Of a stretch of DNA of 64,000 nt, positions 41,130-55,700 are shown piece after piece. Positions within the stretch are counted from its first letter, which is position 1. Each line of letters starts with the position of its first letter. The DNA lies in NCBI RefSeq assembly GCF_000002995.4, contig NW_025062478.1:13320462-13384461 (forward strand), written 5' to 3'. The notes beneath the pieces were generated by a model that had not been told where the DNA came from, ran no database searches, and worked only from the letters and a program-made list of their open reading frames with translations. The DNA is from Brugia malayi (lineage: Eukaryota; Nematoda; Chromadorea; Rhabditida; Onchocercidae). A program made the translations under genes and the position numbers.

Positions 41130-43801
41130 ATGGTAGATGATGGGTCGGGGGTGTCACGACTAGCTACCGTCAATAGTTGCCCCGGCTTTTGTGGTCGTCA
41201 GGCAACCACATCGTCATCTGGAAATGTCACTTATTCCAATTGTCAGGTCCGTTTGTGTTGTAATTTTGTCAAAATGAATCTTTGCTATTTTTAACCACGA
41301 ACTTTGTTTAAATATATGTTTACTCATCTGTGAAAGCTACAATTGATAAGCAGTAATATGGTACAAATATTAAGAAGATGTAAGATATAAACAAAATAAT
41401 AAGAACAATAAGTATGTTATGATTTTACATTAAAGTCAATGCATTAATGATAATATTAGTCGAAAGGAGGATCACTATATGGTTTATAATCTTTATGTGA
41501 AACTATATATACTGGATGGAATGCTTACAGGCTTGTAGCTGGGGTCATCGAAGTGTCGAGAAGTTTCTTTGCTCTTCATGTGATGATCTCTTACCTCTCT
41601 ACGATTGGCTTTATCTTCTTTTTATTGCTCTAGTCCCTTTGCTATTGAATTCGTTCTTCGTGCAACTGTATGCTCCTCCTAAAAGGTCAGCTGTACCATT
41701 TTGCATTGTTCAACTCACTTATTACATACTCTTTCCCTTCTTACTGTTTAATTAAGGAGGAAATGAAAATTAGAGGAATAACACTTAAAAAAAAGAAATA
41801 TAATAAATATGGCTTTTTCTAAAAGGTAAGCATCATGTAACTTGTCCATTTCCTAATTTTGTTCATTGAACGAGAACAAAAGTATATAATACAAATTAAA
41901 GAAAAAAAGAAACAAATATATGTAATGTTACACTGCAACCGAAAGAATTTTTGTAGTGTTGATGATGTAAGAGTAAATAAGCAGCAAAATGTTCATTTTT
42001 TTCATGTACAATTCTAATAATGATTAACAGAGACTGCTTCATTGAGAAAGCATTTAACATGATATGTATTTATTTCTCATTCTAATCATATAGTGAAGAG
42101 TATCAGTCTTCAACCACGCTAAATATAAGCAATTTTTACTTCATACATGAATATACTTGCATTTTTTATATTTCCACAGACACAAAACTTAATGGTCTTC
42201 AGTCTCAGTTTTGTATCTGTTGGTATTAACTTGGATTAAAGTTACTGCAAAAACGGAAATAAATAAATTGTTAATAACATAGAAAAGAATTAATAACATA
42301 ACCATTCTATTCCGTCTTCTTTTAATTGTCATAAGCTTAGTTATGGACTCATTATTGCAACTTACTTGTGTTTTACAAGATTACAAAGCTTAAATTTTAA
42401 CATTTCATACTGCAACAGATTCAGTATTGTCGATTCAATTGTGGACATATTTTATATGAATATTTTATTTTAGATTTAATGCATTTAATATATTGTCTCT
42501 GTTTTTTTTGTCCGAATAAGTCAAGAGAAAATAATACTGTAAAGATTTTTTTCCTTAATAAAACGAAATCTCAATGTTGTTTCAGTACTCGGCAGCACCT
42601 ATTCTTACAACATTTATGTTGCTTATTGGAATGCACCCTATCCGCCCTATTCTCTGTTCTTGTAATGCCACCACGTGGCACTCCAATTCTTTATGGTTGC
42701 ATTAAGAATTCATTGCGGGACTGGTATCCGGTATTTTACAATCCTGTCGTTAATCATACATATACTTTGCGATGTACACAGGAAATAGTCTTTCCACTGT
42801 AAGTTTTTTTCTTTTTGATTAAAGCTGATCGTTTTGAAACTATCCTATCAGCTGATCCAAATGAAAAAGTAGTTACTTAATGCAATAAAAATAGAATATC
42901 GTGTTTTGAGTTTGTGCGTTGGAATTCATTAATCGATGATTGCGGTTCTCAGTCGGAATACGCTAATTTGAATTCTGGAGATTTGCAGGTTCCTACATGT
43001 TTTATCTGTGTGACTTTGTATTTGATATTGTTTCAGGTTTGAGTGAAAATATTAATTTGATCATTTTAGATATTCCTTGCCTTTCATTTATTTGGCACTC
43101 TGTTTGATGTGTTTGATTATTTTTCGCTCAATTCTTTACTTAACAGTACTCAAGAATAGCTATATCGCCAGTGACCCATATTATGCTGCACTTTTTGCCA
43201 TCCCAGTGATAGCCCTCTTTCATGCACTTTTTGTAAGTTTTCAATTTTTAATTTAATTTTTTTATTAAACTTGATTTTGATATTTCGGATTAATTTTTAC
43301 AACAACGAATTCTCTATTTCAAATCTGTCTGATTTTTAATCTCCTGTTTTTGTTACTTCACAATTCATAGTCAAGCAATATTTAAATTGAGTAACTCTTA
43401 CTCTTTTAGTTTTCATGAATTTAATTCATATGTGCTCGATATTAATGCTCTAACTAGATATTTTGATGAATATGTTGCAGGCAGGTCTGCTCTACTACAG
43501 CTTTGGTTATGTAGCTTTGGTATGTAGCCTGAGTTTGAATGCACTTCATATGGCACTTAAACGAGAAAAATCGATATGTAAACTGTATTACGAAATGATA
43601 TACAAACCGCGTAATCTCTTTATCCTCATTGTTCATATGGCTCTGTTTGGCTTCTCCATCTTAACGTTAACTTTAAATCGTATAACAGCTAGTGGAACAC
43701 TTATATCTTTATTTGCAGTTCTTCTTGTACCATTACCATCGCTATTCTACCTTGTGACTGTTGGCATTACTGATCCAGAACATGTACATAGCGCTTTCTA
43801 G
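41130..43801 (+). CDS. jamp-1: JNK1/MAPK8-associated membrane protein (JKAMP/JAMP)
   Basis: ER multipass protein that recruits proteasomes to the ER membrane and supports ERAD. Exons: 41130-41246, 41531-41685, 42586-42798, 43070-43232, 43481-43801; 322 residues, close to the human length. An N-terminal Cys-rich luminal part has C17, C21, C38, C41, C53 and C56 (CPGFCG, NCQACSWG, CSSC). Seven or so hydrophobic segments follow. Strong family blocks are LYDWLYLLFIALVPLLLN, CTQEIVFPLYSLPFIYLALCL, DWYPVFYNP, YYAALFAIPVIALFHALFAGLLYYSFGYV and VPLPSLFYLVTV. The start at 41130 sits 12 bases after an acceptor (TTTTCAG at 41111-41117). It shares strand with seipin upstream and PGAP3 downstream, all three being secretory-pathway membrane proteins. 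Confidence 0.94.
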
Positions 43802-45247
43802 TACTTTATTTATTATATGCCTTTTTTTTTTTTTGGTTGTGCACAAACTGTTTTGCGGTCAAATTTATTTAGAAAAAATTCTTCCATGTTCATAACATCA
43901 CTTTCATTTGAAAGAAATTTAATGATTTTTTTTTTTTTTTTAATCGAAATATTTATCTTAGGTATCTAACTAATGTCTATATTCTAATAGAAATTAGGTT
44001 GAAGTTGTCGTTCATCGAATATTTCTTTTTTTACTATAAATGCAAGATGTAATTTTATTAGTTCACGGGCTTTCTTTCTACTTATATTGATTCGTCAATC
44101 GAAGGTACAAATGCTGTAGGAGTTTTTATGACATTTACACTGCTCGGGTTTCACTTTTTCTTTTCAGATATTTTTTTCCCATTTGGGAACTGTTCATTAT
44201 TATGAGCAGGTGAATACTGCTGTAAACTGGAATGAGACGTTGATCTCTTATTTGACATTGTGATTGGTGTGTACTTCGCCAGTCCTGACGTTCTAAAAAC
44301 GTGAACGCCAGAACGCTTGAACAAAATGCTTCCATGTTCATTTTAAATTGTCTTGTTATATTGAAACTCTTTTGCGAGTATCATACTCGTGTGTTTTCGA
44401 TGAGGACAAGTGCTTGGAAGATTAAGCTTTGGCCTGATTCTAGGTAGAGTAAAAACAGTTCATCCTTATAGTAATTTTAAATGCTGAATTGTAGTTATTT
44501 TAGTATGTACCTGAATGTACTGGTTGCCTTAACATATTTCTCCCATTTATTTTCGGCTGTATATTCTAAGATTTCGAGCTTATTATAAGATTGCTTTTAA
44601 CAGATACTTAATGTGAAGATTCCAATTTTGTTTTTGGACAAATAGGAATAGTGTAGAGATAGTCTTATTTTCAATTTTGTAAAATATTTAGTAGAAGTTT
44701 TATAAAGCAGAATAGTAATGAAATAAATAGGGCGATGAAAGAGGGTTTAAAACAGGAGAAAGAAAAGAAATTTGTTGTAATAAATATTTGTTCTCCTTAT
44801 TTTTGATGTCGTTATTTTATATTGGTTATGTTTGAAAAATGAGCAATAGAATAAATTTATGGATTTCATTTCTTCAGGAATTTATTCCTCGTTTCCACGT
44901 AACTTAGTAAATATTGTTCGATAAACTTTAATTCGTGTCATAAAGTATTCCATAAACATCATACAATAAGATCATCATGGGAAAACGCGTAAAATGCAGT
45001 AAAAATATGTGTTGTACTCAAATGAATGTGTTATGATTTCTCAGGAGTAGTCATTTCTAATCATTATAATAAATCATTATTAGAAAGATGTTCTTGAAAT
45101 TATTCAAATTTTTGCTAATATAAATATATCAGCTAGAAAATTGTACGTATATTATGAATGTTTCGTGAAATTAGGAAATTTTTTGTGAAAAAAGAAAATC
45201 CTTTAAGCGAACGAAAAAAAGGAAGAAAGAAACTTTCAAACATACAG
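43802..45247. other. Intergenic region JAMP-PGAP3
   Basis: 3' UTR and spacer. AATAAA-type words near 44720 and 44775 could serve polyadenylation. No gene recognised. CATACAG ends at 45247, 14 bases before the PGAP3 start, and is a possible acceptor. Confidence 0.5.
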
Positions 45248-45261
45248 ATGAAGAGTAATAT

Positions 45262-47628
45262 ATGGCTGTAGTAGCAACAACAAGTGGTTTATTTGCATTG
45301 ACATTATTAGCAAAAGCAACGGATGGGTCAACTGGTGATAGGCATCAAGTCTTTCTGACATGTATAGAAACGTGTATAAGAAGATATAACTGTCCACGAA
45401 AATATGATGAGATTGGTTGGATATTTGGTGAATGTTTCAAGTAAGTATAAATTATAAATTAATTTGATAGATGGATTATTTAATTAAAGATTTACTGCAT
45501 AATATATTATGAGTTATCTTTTAAAATTTTCGAAATTATCTAACATTCTTGTTCCTTGACTGATATTATTATAGTAAATATTTAATTGCTATTGTTTTTG
45601 TTTTTCTAATTTAAAAGTGTTAATTGCAGGTGTCGTTATAGTTGTAAATGGAAAACTGTGGAATATTTTAATGATGTCTTACATCAATCTGTGCCACAGT
45701 TTTATGGTAAATGGCCATTTTTAGCTATTTGGCTTCCATTCATTGTACCTCTTCCAATACAAGTTAGTTTTCTACCGTTTATTTATTAGGAAATATTTTG
45801 TCCTTTTTTTTTTTTTTTTTGTTTTTGTTTTTATCTTTAATTATTCACTTTTTCTCTCTTTCTTCTGCTCTTTTTCCTCATTTCCATCCATTTCATTTAT
45901 TTTACACTTTTTTTTTTTTTCAGTTACCAAAACAATACACTGTTTTCTTTCCAGGAATTTGCTTCTGTTATATTTTCAATAATGAATTTACTCACGACGT
46001 TATCTATGTATCGTACAGTTAAACGTCTTCGTAATTCAAATCGTTTAAAAATCGTTTGGATTGTTAATTCGATGATTGGAATTGTAATGTGGTAAATAGA
46101 TGTTTTTTTCTTTTTTTTTTTTTAGTGTGTGTGTGTATGTGTTTGAAAATTGAGAGATATTGAAAATTTGAGGATTGGTTAGACTCAAAGATTCAGTGTT
46201 CATTTTTTTTTTTTTTAAGAATTTAAGAATTAAGACCGGTTCTGTTTATAGAGAGGGCAAATGTATTATCTTAGTGTTCTATTTGCCGTTATGAATCTCG
46301 ATTTCTAAATATCTAAATCAGCTCTGCTGTGTAATATCAAAAATTTTTTTTCAGGACATGTTCAGTCATTTTTCATTGGGCGGACTTTTGGTTAACCGAA
46401 TATTTGGATTACTTCACTGCATGCGCATTCATTGTATTTGCCCTTTTTGCTAGCATTTCATTTACCATTAAGTCACTTCAAAATTGTTACCAAGGAAGGA
46501 TATTGTAAGCGAATACTTATTTTTGTCATCAATTGCCCATTAATATTTGTTTATTCAAATGAAACCAATATAATAGATGGAATTGAATGATCATCATTGT
46601 TCGCTGTTGTTTTAAGACCAAAAAGTGTCTCAATTTGTTTCAATTTAGGTGGTTCTTCTTATTTATCACTTTCTTATATCTGTATGCAAATCATATATAC
46701 AATCTTATGGTTAGTAATTGTCTTTTTTCAAAACATTTCTTACAAATATTGTCCTAGAAGAATATAAGAATTATCGATCGATTATTCAAATGATTACATT
46801 TCACTTAGAATATAAAAGGTTCTTCCTGGGGAATTGTAGTTTAAATTTTCGTTTGCGAATCCATATATTGCAGAATTTTCATATATTACAGATATATTTC
46901 GACTACGGTTACAATATGAAAATGTGTATTGCATGTTCATTCTTTACATCTTTTATTTACTATGTATGGCTGGTGCAACAATGGAACCTAAGAGATCGTT
47001 CAAGTAGACGATCGTTATCATATTTAGCTGTAGTTGTCACCTGGGGCTTGTTATCCGTCCTGTTGGAGGTATGAGAGTTTTAACCTTTGATTTAATTTGT
47101 GAAAGAATTTAATGTACCGATTAATGAAGTATTTTTTTTTTCCTTTCCCTCCTGTAATTAATGTAGAAAAAAATACTCTTTAAATCTTCAAATTTTTTTT
47201 TTTTTTTTTTTTTGTTCGAGAAGTATTAGGAATTATCAAGCATTAAGTAATATTATCTGTATCAGATCTATTGATAACACTGCAGATAGCTAAATTTATA
47301 ATATAGAATTCTAATGGCAAAAAATTCAACGAAGAAAAATTTGACTTCTGCAAAAGTTCTGAGATGTTCTTTTTATAGTGTTTCTTTTTGCATTGCCGAA
47401 ATGGGCAAAGAAATGTAGTAGTCGAATATTATTTTTGTTCTTCTCTCTACAATTTCATTTATTTGGCAATTTCAGGTCTTAGATTTTGTTCCATTATATT
47501 GGATTATTGATTCACATTCATTATTTCACTTAGCAACGGTGCCATTACCGTTACTCTTGGCTCGTTTTATACAGTTGGAAAGTGCATATGAAATACAAAA
47601 GCAAATGGAAAATATTAAGCAGACTTGA
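45262..47628 (+). CDS. PGAP3: Post-GPI attachment to proteins factor 3 (PGAP3/Per1 family)
   Basis: Membrane hydrolase-like protein that removes the sn-2 acyl chain from GPI-anchored proteins during lipid remodelling (ER/Golgi). Exons: 45262-45440, 45630-45762, 45955-46091, 46355-46504, 46649-46709, 46892-47068, 47476-47628; 329 residues. A signal peptide is followed by a Cys-rich luminal part (CIETCIRRYNC...CFKCRYSCKW) with the family word VPQFYGKWPF. The seven-helix body carries the CREST-superfamily signature residues: S/H/D in SMIGIVMWTCSVIFHWADFW, DYFTACAFIVFA, YFDYGYNM and the paired His of IDSHSLFHLATVP. An upstream overlapping ATG at 45248 is out of frame and stops after seven codons. 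FANCD2 starts about 630 bases downstream on the same strand, close enough for a nematode-style operon, though no leader evidence is visible. Confidence 0.95.
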
Positions 47629-48255
47629 AACATATCTCTCTAGTAATGTTAGTGATATGAAAAGATTTGATATGCAATATGTAAATTCTGTGTAATTTGT
47701 GTGATTATTTATTTCATTATGGATTTGCATTAGTTAATAACTGTGATAAAAGCTTTGATATCTCAAATTTATTGATGACATCTTTATTAAATGAATTTAG
47801 CAAAAGATAATCTTAATTGCTTACATTTAGAATAAGAAACATTTCGAGATGACAGTGAAGTCTAAATAATATTTTGACTGATGTGAGCAATCTATTTCTG
47901 GGAAGTATGCGTTGCATGACGTGACATCTGAGCGGGAAATACATTCAAAAAAAGAAAAATTAAACATTTGAACAATATCAAAGATGTTTTCGGATTACAT
48001 TAGAAAGTAGAAGAATGCTTCACTGATAGGTAAATTATGTTTGGCGCATTTGGATTTTGTACACTAAATAGTTCATAGTTTAAAAAAAAAAAAAGAGGAA
48101 CAGGAAGAAAGGGAAGCATTTGTGAAAGGAAGCAAATTTTTGAATATTTTTAGATGCTAGTTGACATTTAGGATGAAATACATTTATAATGGAAGTGTTT
48201 GAAGTGCTTTTTTTTATCAATTAAATTTTCCATATTTCAAAGAACATAGAAAAAG
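47629..48255. other. Spacer PGAP3-FANCD2
   Basis: About 630 bases without a gene. ATATTTCAAAG ends at about 48240 and is a weak acceptor 15 bases before the FANCD2 ATG. The spacing is larger than the roughly 100 bases typical of C. elegans operons. Confidence 0.5.
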
Positions 48256-51200
48256 ATGTTTCGACGAAAAAAAGATCGAAACGTATTAGCAACCAAAGAA
48301 AATTCTAATAAATTGCCGATGGATAGCTCAGAAACCATTTCTGCTACTCCACCTCCTATAAATGGTTAGTTTATCATTGTTTAAAACGATCATCTTTGAA
48401 TTATAAAATAAAATGGAATAAACAGCTTATATCAGTGAGTGGAGCAGATCTATCTGTCTATATATATATTTCTCAGTTCCAAAGATTTCTTCAGTTAAAT
48501 TCAACAATTTAAATTGGAGGAGTTATTTAAATATTTGGTGCTTTGATTTGAGCGATTACTTCTGGTTTAATCCATCTGAATTTAATTTATTAATGGTAGA
48601 ATTTATTTGGAAATGTCATTAGCATATATTTTAGCATCATTTCAAGTATCATCCATAGCGGATGATGCATTCGAAAATGATTATCCAATAGTCGATGAAA
48701 GGGAGTTTCGTCGAGCTCTTGATCGGTGTTATACGCAGTCGCAAAATGGGAATGTATGTAAATTAAATTTTAGTAAAATACCTGCACGTACTGCGTTCGA
48801 GAATTTGTTAGAAGAAATGGGAATTGAAATCTGCACAAGTGGTGGTGATGAGATATCAATATATCTAGGTTAGAATTAATGTTCTTGAAAGTTTGCTTCT
48901 GGTAAGTTTCATCTCTTCTCATAACTAGTATTAACTAAGCAGAGTTGCTCGCATAAGTTAGCGTGGTCATGCTAAGTTTATGTGACCTTTACTTCTGACA
49001 TACAAAATATTATTTATAGGTTAGATTAACTGAGTGGTTTCCTTTTTTCCTGTAAATTCCATCCGCACATTTAATTGTTGTGAGCAACATAATTAATAAT
49101 TGTAGTCACACATATCATTATGATAATGATTTGCAATTGATAATTGATTTGAATATTATATTTTTTACAGCAAATAGTTTTCATGATCTGGTAATGAAAT
49201 TGGATGTATATTGCGAAGAAGACAATGTAAGACAGTTATCTTATAATCAATATATTTTTTACATTATACTTGTATACTTCTTCCTTATATTTATCATCAA
49301 AAACTTTCTACTTACATTTATCTCATAAAATGTTATAGAAAAGAACGAATTTCTTCAATCTTTTCGAGAATGAAATTGTTGAACAATCTAAACTTAGAAT
49401 GTATTTATCACCTTCCGCTACCGAAGAGGGATATGTGGTCAGTAATCCTTTTTAGTCAAATTTTTGTGCATAATAAGACCCCTGAAAGATTTCTTTCATG
49501 CAACGCATTATATGGATCGTTTAAAGTTTGAAAAACGTTAACCAAACTATTATTAGTAATTTTTGTTTATAATTAACTTTCTCTCTAATTATCAGTAGTT
49601 AGGATTTTTTGATTTTTAAAGCATTTATAGGATACATTTATGCGAGCCCTGTTACTGTCAAATTCATCACAAGCCGTCACATTCGATTTAATGCTTAGAA
49701 GGATTGAGGCTTATGCAAAAAGGTAAAACTGCAGAATTCTTTTATGAGTAGAACTATTATATTGCATCATGTAATTCGTTTGCTTTTTTTTTTTCTCTCT
49801 CTCTCTCTCTTTCCTTTGGTTTGAAAATATTGCAACACCAAAGTAATATTAAAGTTGTTCCTGTTCATTGTACGATACTTCAGTAGCATCTTATATTTTC
49901 ATTTGTTGTTAAAGTTTTTTCTTTTATTTTCTGCAAAAGAAAGCAAAAACAAAGTTCTAGGATATTTGCTGTTTCCAGCTAATTCAATTTTAGCGTTACT
50001 GGTGATTTCATGGAGAATGACCGCCTTGCACTTGCCTGTATTGCACAGTTTCGTTATTTGGATAGTATATATGACTGTGAACGGATTTTTAATTCAGTTT
50101 TTGATTGTGATTTGGAGAGTTGGCGTTGTGCACCACGTGATGCTTTGATACAAGTTCTACCGGAAATTCTACCTAGTCACATTGTTCAGCAAGGTCGATT
50201 CTCTCGATGATTTCATTTATTAAATTTCTGAATTACCATTATTAGTATTTTATTAGTAAGAATGAATTAAAATTATAATTTAATCTGGTCATGCTTTGTC
50301 CTGGGTTACCATCTTCATAGTTTACAGTGCTGTCATAGATAATTTACCTTTATTAAAATCCATTTGTATTATTTGTTTCAAAATGTCGTTCCTTTGCAGA
50401 TACTGCAAATAATTTGCAACAAATGTTCCTGAGGAGAGTCAGTGACAATTTACTAGCCTTCCGAGTCACTATCCTTCAGACACTCCTTTTACTTCGTACT
50501 GATGAACAAACAACAAATAGAGTAGTTTCTATTTTAAAATTCAGTTTATTTTCAGGCCTAACAAGCTATTTTTTTTATTGTTATTTCACTTGAGATTCTA
50601 TATTTGTCTCCTTTTTTTCGCTCCGGTATTATTTGTAATTTATTTTGAATTTAAAACCTTCTAAGAGCTTCTAGAAAATGCACTGCTATATTCCATTGTT
50701 TGTAGATTCGTGGAATCATGTTGCAAAACCTAATGAAATTGAACATGGAAATTTTGCCGGAATTGGTAGCATATTGCTTGGACAGTATTCAAAAAAATGA
50801 AAAATTTGCCTTCCGAAACATCCTCTGCAGTCTTCGAGTACATCTGCAGATAGAAAATTTAAAAAGTACAGAAACAGGAACAGGGTACTACATTTTGCCA
50901 CCTGTAAACCTAAAAATTTTAAAGAAGTCCTATTTCGAGTGCTCATACTTTATTTACTGGTCTATGCTTACTTATTTTTTTTTTTTTTTATTCTAGTTTT
51001 CTTTCTTTGGGAATTTTCTAGAGTTTTATTTTTAGTCTTATATTTCTATTTCTTAATCCTATTTTCTACTTTTTTCTCTTTCTTTAATCACATCTTCAGA
51101 TTTCAGTAAGAAAACGGTTGGCCAAGTACTAACCGAAATCTTCGAAATAATTTTAAAGAAGATGAAGAGCAGTGATGGACGTTATTGGAAGGACACAGTG

Positions 51201-51661
51201 GTTATGTTAACCATCGAAAAACAAGAGCAAAATGATGAGAAAGATGAAAGAGGTGATATTGACGAATCTATGGAAGATCTTGTTCCAATTGCAAAAAAGG
51301 TTCATTTTTAAAAGACGTATCTGAAATAAAAAAAGTTCGGATTGAATGACCTCGACCGATTTCTGCATTTCGCAAATGGCTTCGAGCTATTTGTGTGTCA
51401 TATTATAACTTTATAATCGTTCATAACTTTTATAATCTCTGAGTTAACATTTATTAATTTTTTAATGTCATTTTAGGTGCCGGTTCTTTTTGATGTTTTA
51501 TTTTATTTTGCTTTGATGGATGTGAGTAATTGGAGCCATACAATCCATAATATCTTCAAACAACAAATTTTATGCAATCAACATTTTCAGTTGGAACAAC
51601 TTGTTATATTAGCTTTTGAATACACGGAGGTACCTCTTCTGTAGTTTAAATGACTTTAATA

Positions 51662-51700
<39 letters not shown>

Positions 51701-52741
51701 CAATATTTTGCTCGGTGAAAACATGGACTGTACACGGAATTAAATGCAATTTAAATCATCTGTAACTCTGAGTGAATCATTTGTCTTTTGACAATTCATA
51801 TTTGGTATTTCTTACGCGAACAATTTTTTTTAGCATTTGAGTTCATGGATTTCAGTATTTAAAATTTAAGAATTTCAGTTTATCATGCATTTTTTTCAAT
51901 CAGTCTGTAATTTTTTTGAAAATTTGATGTGGTCTCCGATGACAGTTTATATGCAATTTGGAGCTCATGGATATAAAACACTGTTTTTAAAACTTCCGTC
52001 GGAGCAATCAAGGGTATAGTGTATTTTGATCGCTTTTTGATATGAGATCTGAACTTATTTTACTAATTTTAAAGTCGGGAATTTAAAACGTTGGATATTT
52101 TTTGATGAAAAAGCAAGAAGTGCACATAAATAGAATTTTTTCCGATTTTTTTTCTTAATTTTCAGATTTTCGATCACATTATTCAACATTTAAATGGAAC
52201 GGAAGAAGAAATCACCACAACGCTTTCAATGTTGCAGAATATCGCGGAAAATCATGCTGGAGAAATGGCCAAGTTCTCTCTTGTCCTTAGTGTAGGCTTT
52301 CAATTTCAAGCTTTTGAAGGATTCAGTTTTTCCAGTTTTGACATAAATTTTGAAAAGAAAAATTATTTTGGGATGGATGATAACTCAGACCGTCCAACTA
52401 ATTAATAATCCATGGTGTGATTGCACATACGTTCACTCTGGAAAAGCTACCATTACGTGGTTGATTTATAAATCCAATTGAAACAATGTTTCTAATATTA
52501 ATTTTTTTTTCTCCAAGTTTTTCCTTTCAGAAAAAAATACCATGTCTAATTAATTTTTCTTTCGATAATGTATGTCGATTTTTTAATATATTGCTTTTGG
52601 TGGAACGAACTGCCGAACAGTCACAAATTACTGAAAAAGTAGGTTTGGTGTTCCAAGAATAAGGCCTTACTACATATCATTAGGATAATCAGTCAATGTA
52701 GTCGTTATCTTTAGTCATTGACATCTTCCGCATTTCCAGAT

Positions 52742-52795
<54 letters not shown>

Positions 52796-55700
52796 GGCTC
52801 TTCAATTTCCGACTGATTCTCAAGAAAAAAAAAATGAAATTCTTGTATTTGAAATGCAAAGTTACGTTAATGACGTTCGGAAACGAATAATGAAAATGCT
52901 TTTTAATGCAGCACAAGGGATTGGAGTTCGAAATTGAGCAGATGATATCTTCTTCTTTGATTAGGGAGAAAGTATGGGGAATTCTTGGTATCTTAATGCA
53001 GTTGCAACAATATCTTATGAATAAGAGGTATCTTCATATACTTTCATATACCTATATATTTCCAAAATTTGAGATGAATAGAATTTTTTTTTTTTTGAAA
53101 ATTAATTCTGTTGTCGAAAAAGTTCCCTGAAAATCATCTAATAGTTAGTTAAATACGGAGGACAGCGTAAGTTCTTTGTGTTTCGACCTATTAGTTTCCT
53201 ATATGGGTTTTGTATAGATTTAATAGAAATAACGATATTATTGGAATGCGCATTTATGACTTTCTTTCGGTTTTTCTTTTCATGTAAAAGCCATTAATCA
53301 ATATTAACTTGAAATTAAAGAAAGTGCTGTTACACAGATTAAACATCGAAGATCGTGAAAGCATGCTGAAACAAAAGTTAACATTGCTGGATGAACGAAC
53401 AAAACATAATAGTTATTTGCGCACTTGTTTCTATCATCATTTTGCAAGGATCCTGAATACCAGTACCTCAATTGGACACAGCACTGTTTTGGTTAATAAT
53501 AATATTTATATTCATGATTAAATTAATCTTCAAAATAGCCTATATCGTACATGATTTTACAGCAATATTTTTCATTCTATTAATTGCTCATTTACCTTAA
53601 TATGAAGTGAATTAAATTCTGTTTAATTTCAAGTACATTTTTATAAATTATAGCATCGAAATTTTTTTTCATTGATCACACTGGATTAGAAGTAACCGTC
53701 GGGTCAACACATTTCGTTGTGTTTACTTCAGGTTGTCTGGGCTGAAAGACTATGTTTAGAATTCAGGCGAGATTATCTAAAGCAACTTGAACGAAATTCT
53801 ACGCAATGGTAGTTGTTATTAATATTATTATTTTCAGAATATGCATTTTTTGTATTGATCTGCTGCAATATATTATTTTTTCATACAAAAAGGAAATAAA
53901 AAGATTTTAGTTATCTGAATCAGATGTATGCTGCATTAAGGACTAAAAATCAATTTGTGCGAACTATACCCTTCTAAACCGTAATATTCAATTTGTGGAC
54001 GAAATTTTGTGTTTATAAAATTTCACGAAGCTAAGACATTTACTGATTTTTTGTTTCAGCCGCTTGGAAGATGAACGCTATACTAATTCACTACATAAAG
54101 AGTGGTTTTGTCTAAGCGAATTGGTGAAACATTCCTCGAAAATGCCCGATTCAGAAAGTCGAGTTTTTGAACCAGTTGCTCACTTTCAACTTCTTTCAGC
54201 GCTTACAGGCCTGAAGTATTTATGGTCCAATAAACAACATAGTGATGGTTTTCTTGTGGAACTTCGCTTTATATTAGGTAAACAGTACATAACTTCAATA
54301 CAAAATGCCAACTGTTATTAAAACTATCGGTTAGACTATCGGTTAGAAATGCAAAAATATTGTAGATTGATCTGAATAAAGCTCTGTTAGATACTGTTTG
54401 ATCCAAAGGTACAAGTTAGTAATATAATAATTTCAAAAATATGATTACACAAATCAGAATTAAAAATAATATTACAGAAGCGAATATTTCAATGATTGAG
54501 ATTGATCTGGAAACGAAAGACAAGCAGAACAGAATTACAAATTGTGATATTTTTTTTTTCTGCATTCAGTGGATCCGTTTGGCTAGTTTTCTTTTCTTTT
54601 TTTTTTTAATCCGTTAGATCATTGATAGTTAGCCGCTATATAGTTCATAAAATAACCGCTCGATTTGGTGATCTGAATGTAAATGAATGCTCAATCTTCA
54701 GCCGACATAATTGTGCAATAAGTCTTATACAAAATCATATCCAAACTAGCAACACTCAATACTCCCAATTTCTGTAGTTGTAAATAGACCAGTTGTAAAT
54801 AGGAAATAAAACCATCAGTGCTCTTATAATGGTCCATCCCAATTTAAAAAAATCTTAGCTGTTCTACGATTAGCAATAATCGCAATAATGCTTAAAAACA
54901 GGTGTCAGTATTAAACTAATATGCATGATTTCGAGCTGAATTTCTCAAAATTCAAATGCAAGCAAAAATCGTGATTTTTCCAACTGTATGTTCACAAAGA
55001 GGCCCAGTTTCCGACTCTTTGTACTTCATATCGTGAATTTTTAGATGTTAAATACATTTGCTAAAAGTGATAACAAGATATTAGAAGATAAGGAATATAT
55101 CAATGCCATATTACGCAAAAGATTTGCATTAATGATGGAGTGTCAGAAGAGTCTGAAATACACTATTCAAAGTTAGTTAAATTGGAATGTTTTGGAATAA
55201 ATTTTTTATACGAAGGAAGTGACTGCTTGTATATGTTTAGATAAAGAAATTGAAGATAAAATTAGAGATAGATAAAATTTTTATAAGAACTAATAATGTT
55301 GCAAATTGGCATGTACAATGAAAACGTTTCATGATTGACTATAAATACTTCCCAGTTGTAAGTATTGACCGGAAATTTTTTTCCAACATAGCAGTTATAG
55401 AAATTGAAGAAAATGTCACAAGTTCTTCATTTCTTTAAATCTTTTTCTTCTTGTTATTATTCCATTATTCTATTCAAATAATATTATCAGCAGTTCGGTT
55501 TAAAAGTTATTTTAGAAATCGGAGAGTATAAGATGCCATGTATGCTGAATTTTGAACAAATTGAATTAATAGTGTTTTACGATACTCCTAAAAAGCCATC
55601 GTCTATTAAAAGTCGAAAAAATGCAGTCAGTGATGATGGAAAAAGGGATGATGAAGATGACAATGGGGCGAAATATATGGATGACGAAGAAAGCAAGCTA

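Noticed and set aside
44135..44341. - strand frame of 68 codons between JAMP and PGAP3
   Set aside because: No recognisable feature and no exon partners; likely chance.
49855..50148. Alternative + strand hydrophobic frame overlapping FANCD2 exon 6
   Set aside because: The other frame continues FANCD2 (MENDRLALACIAQF...LPEILPSHIV) with correct phases.
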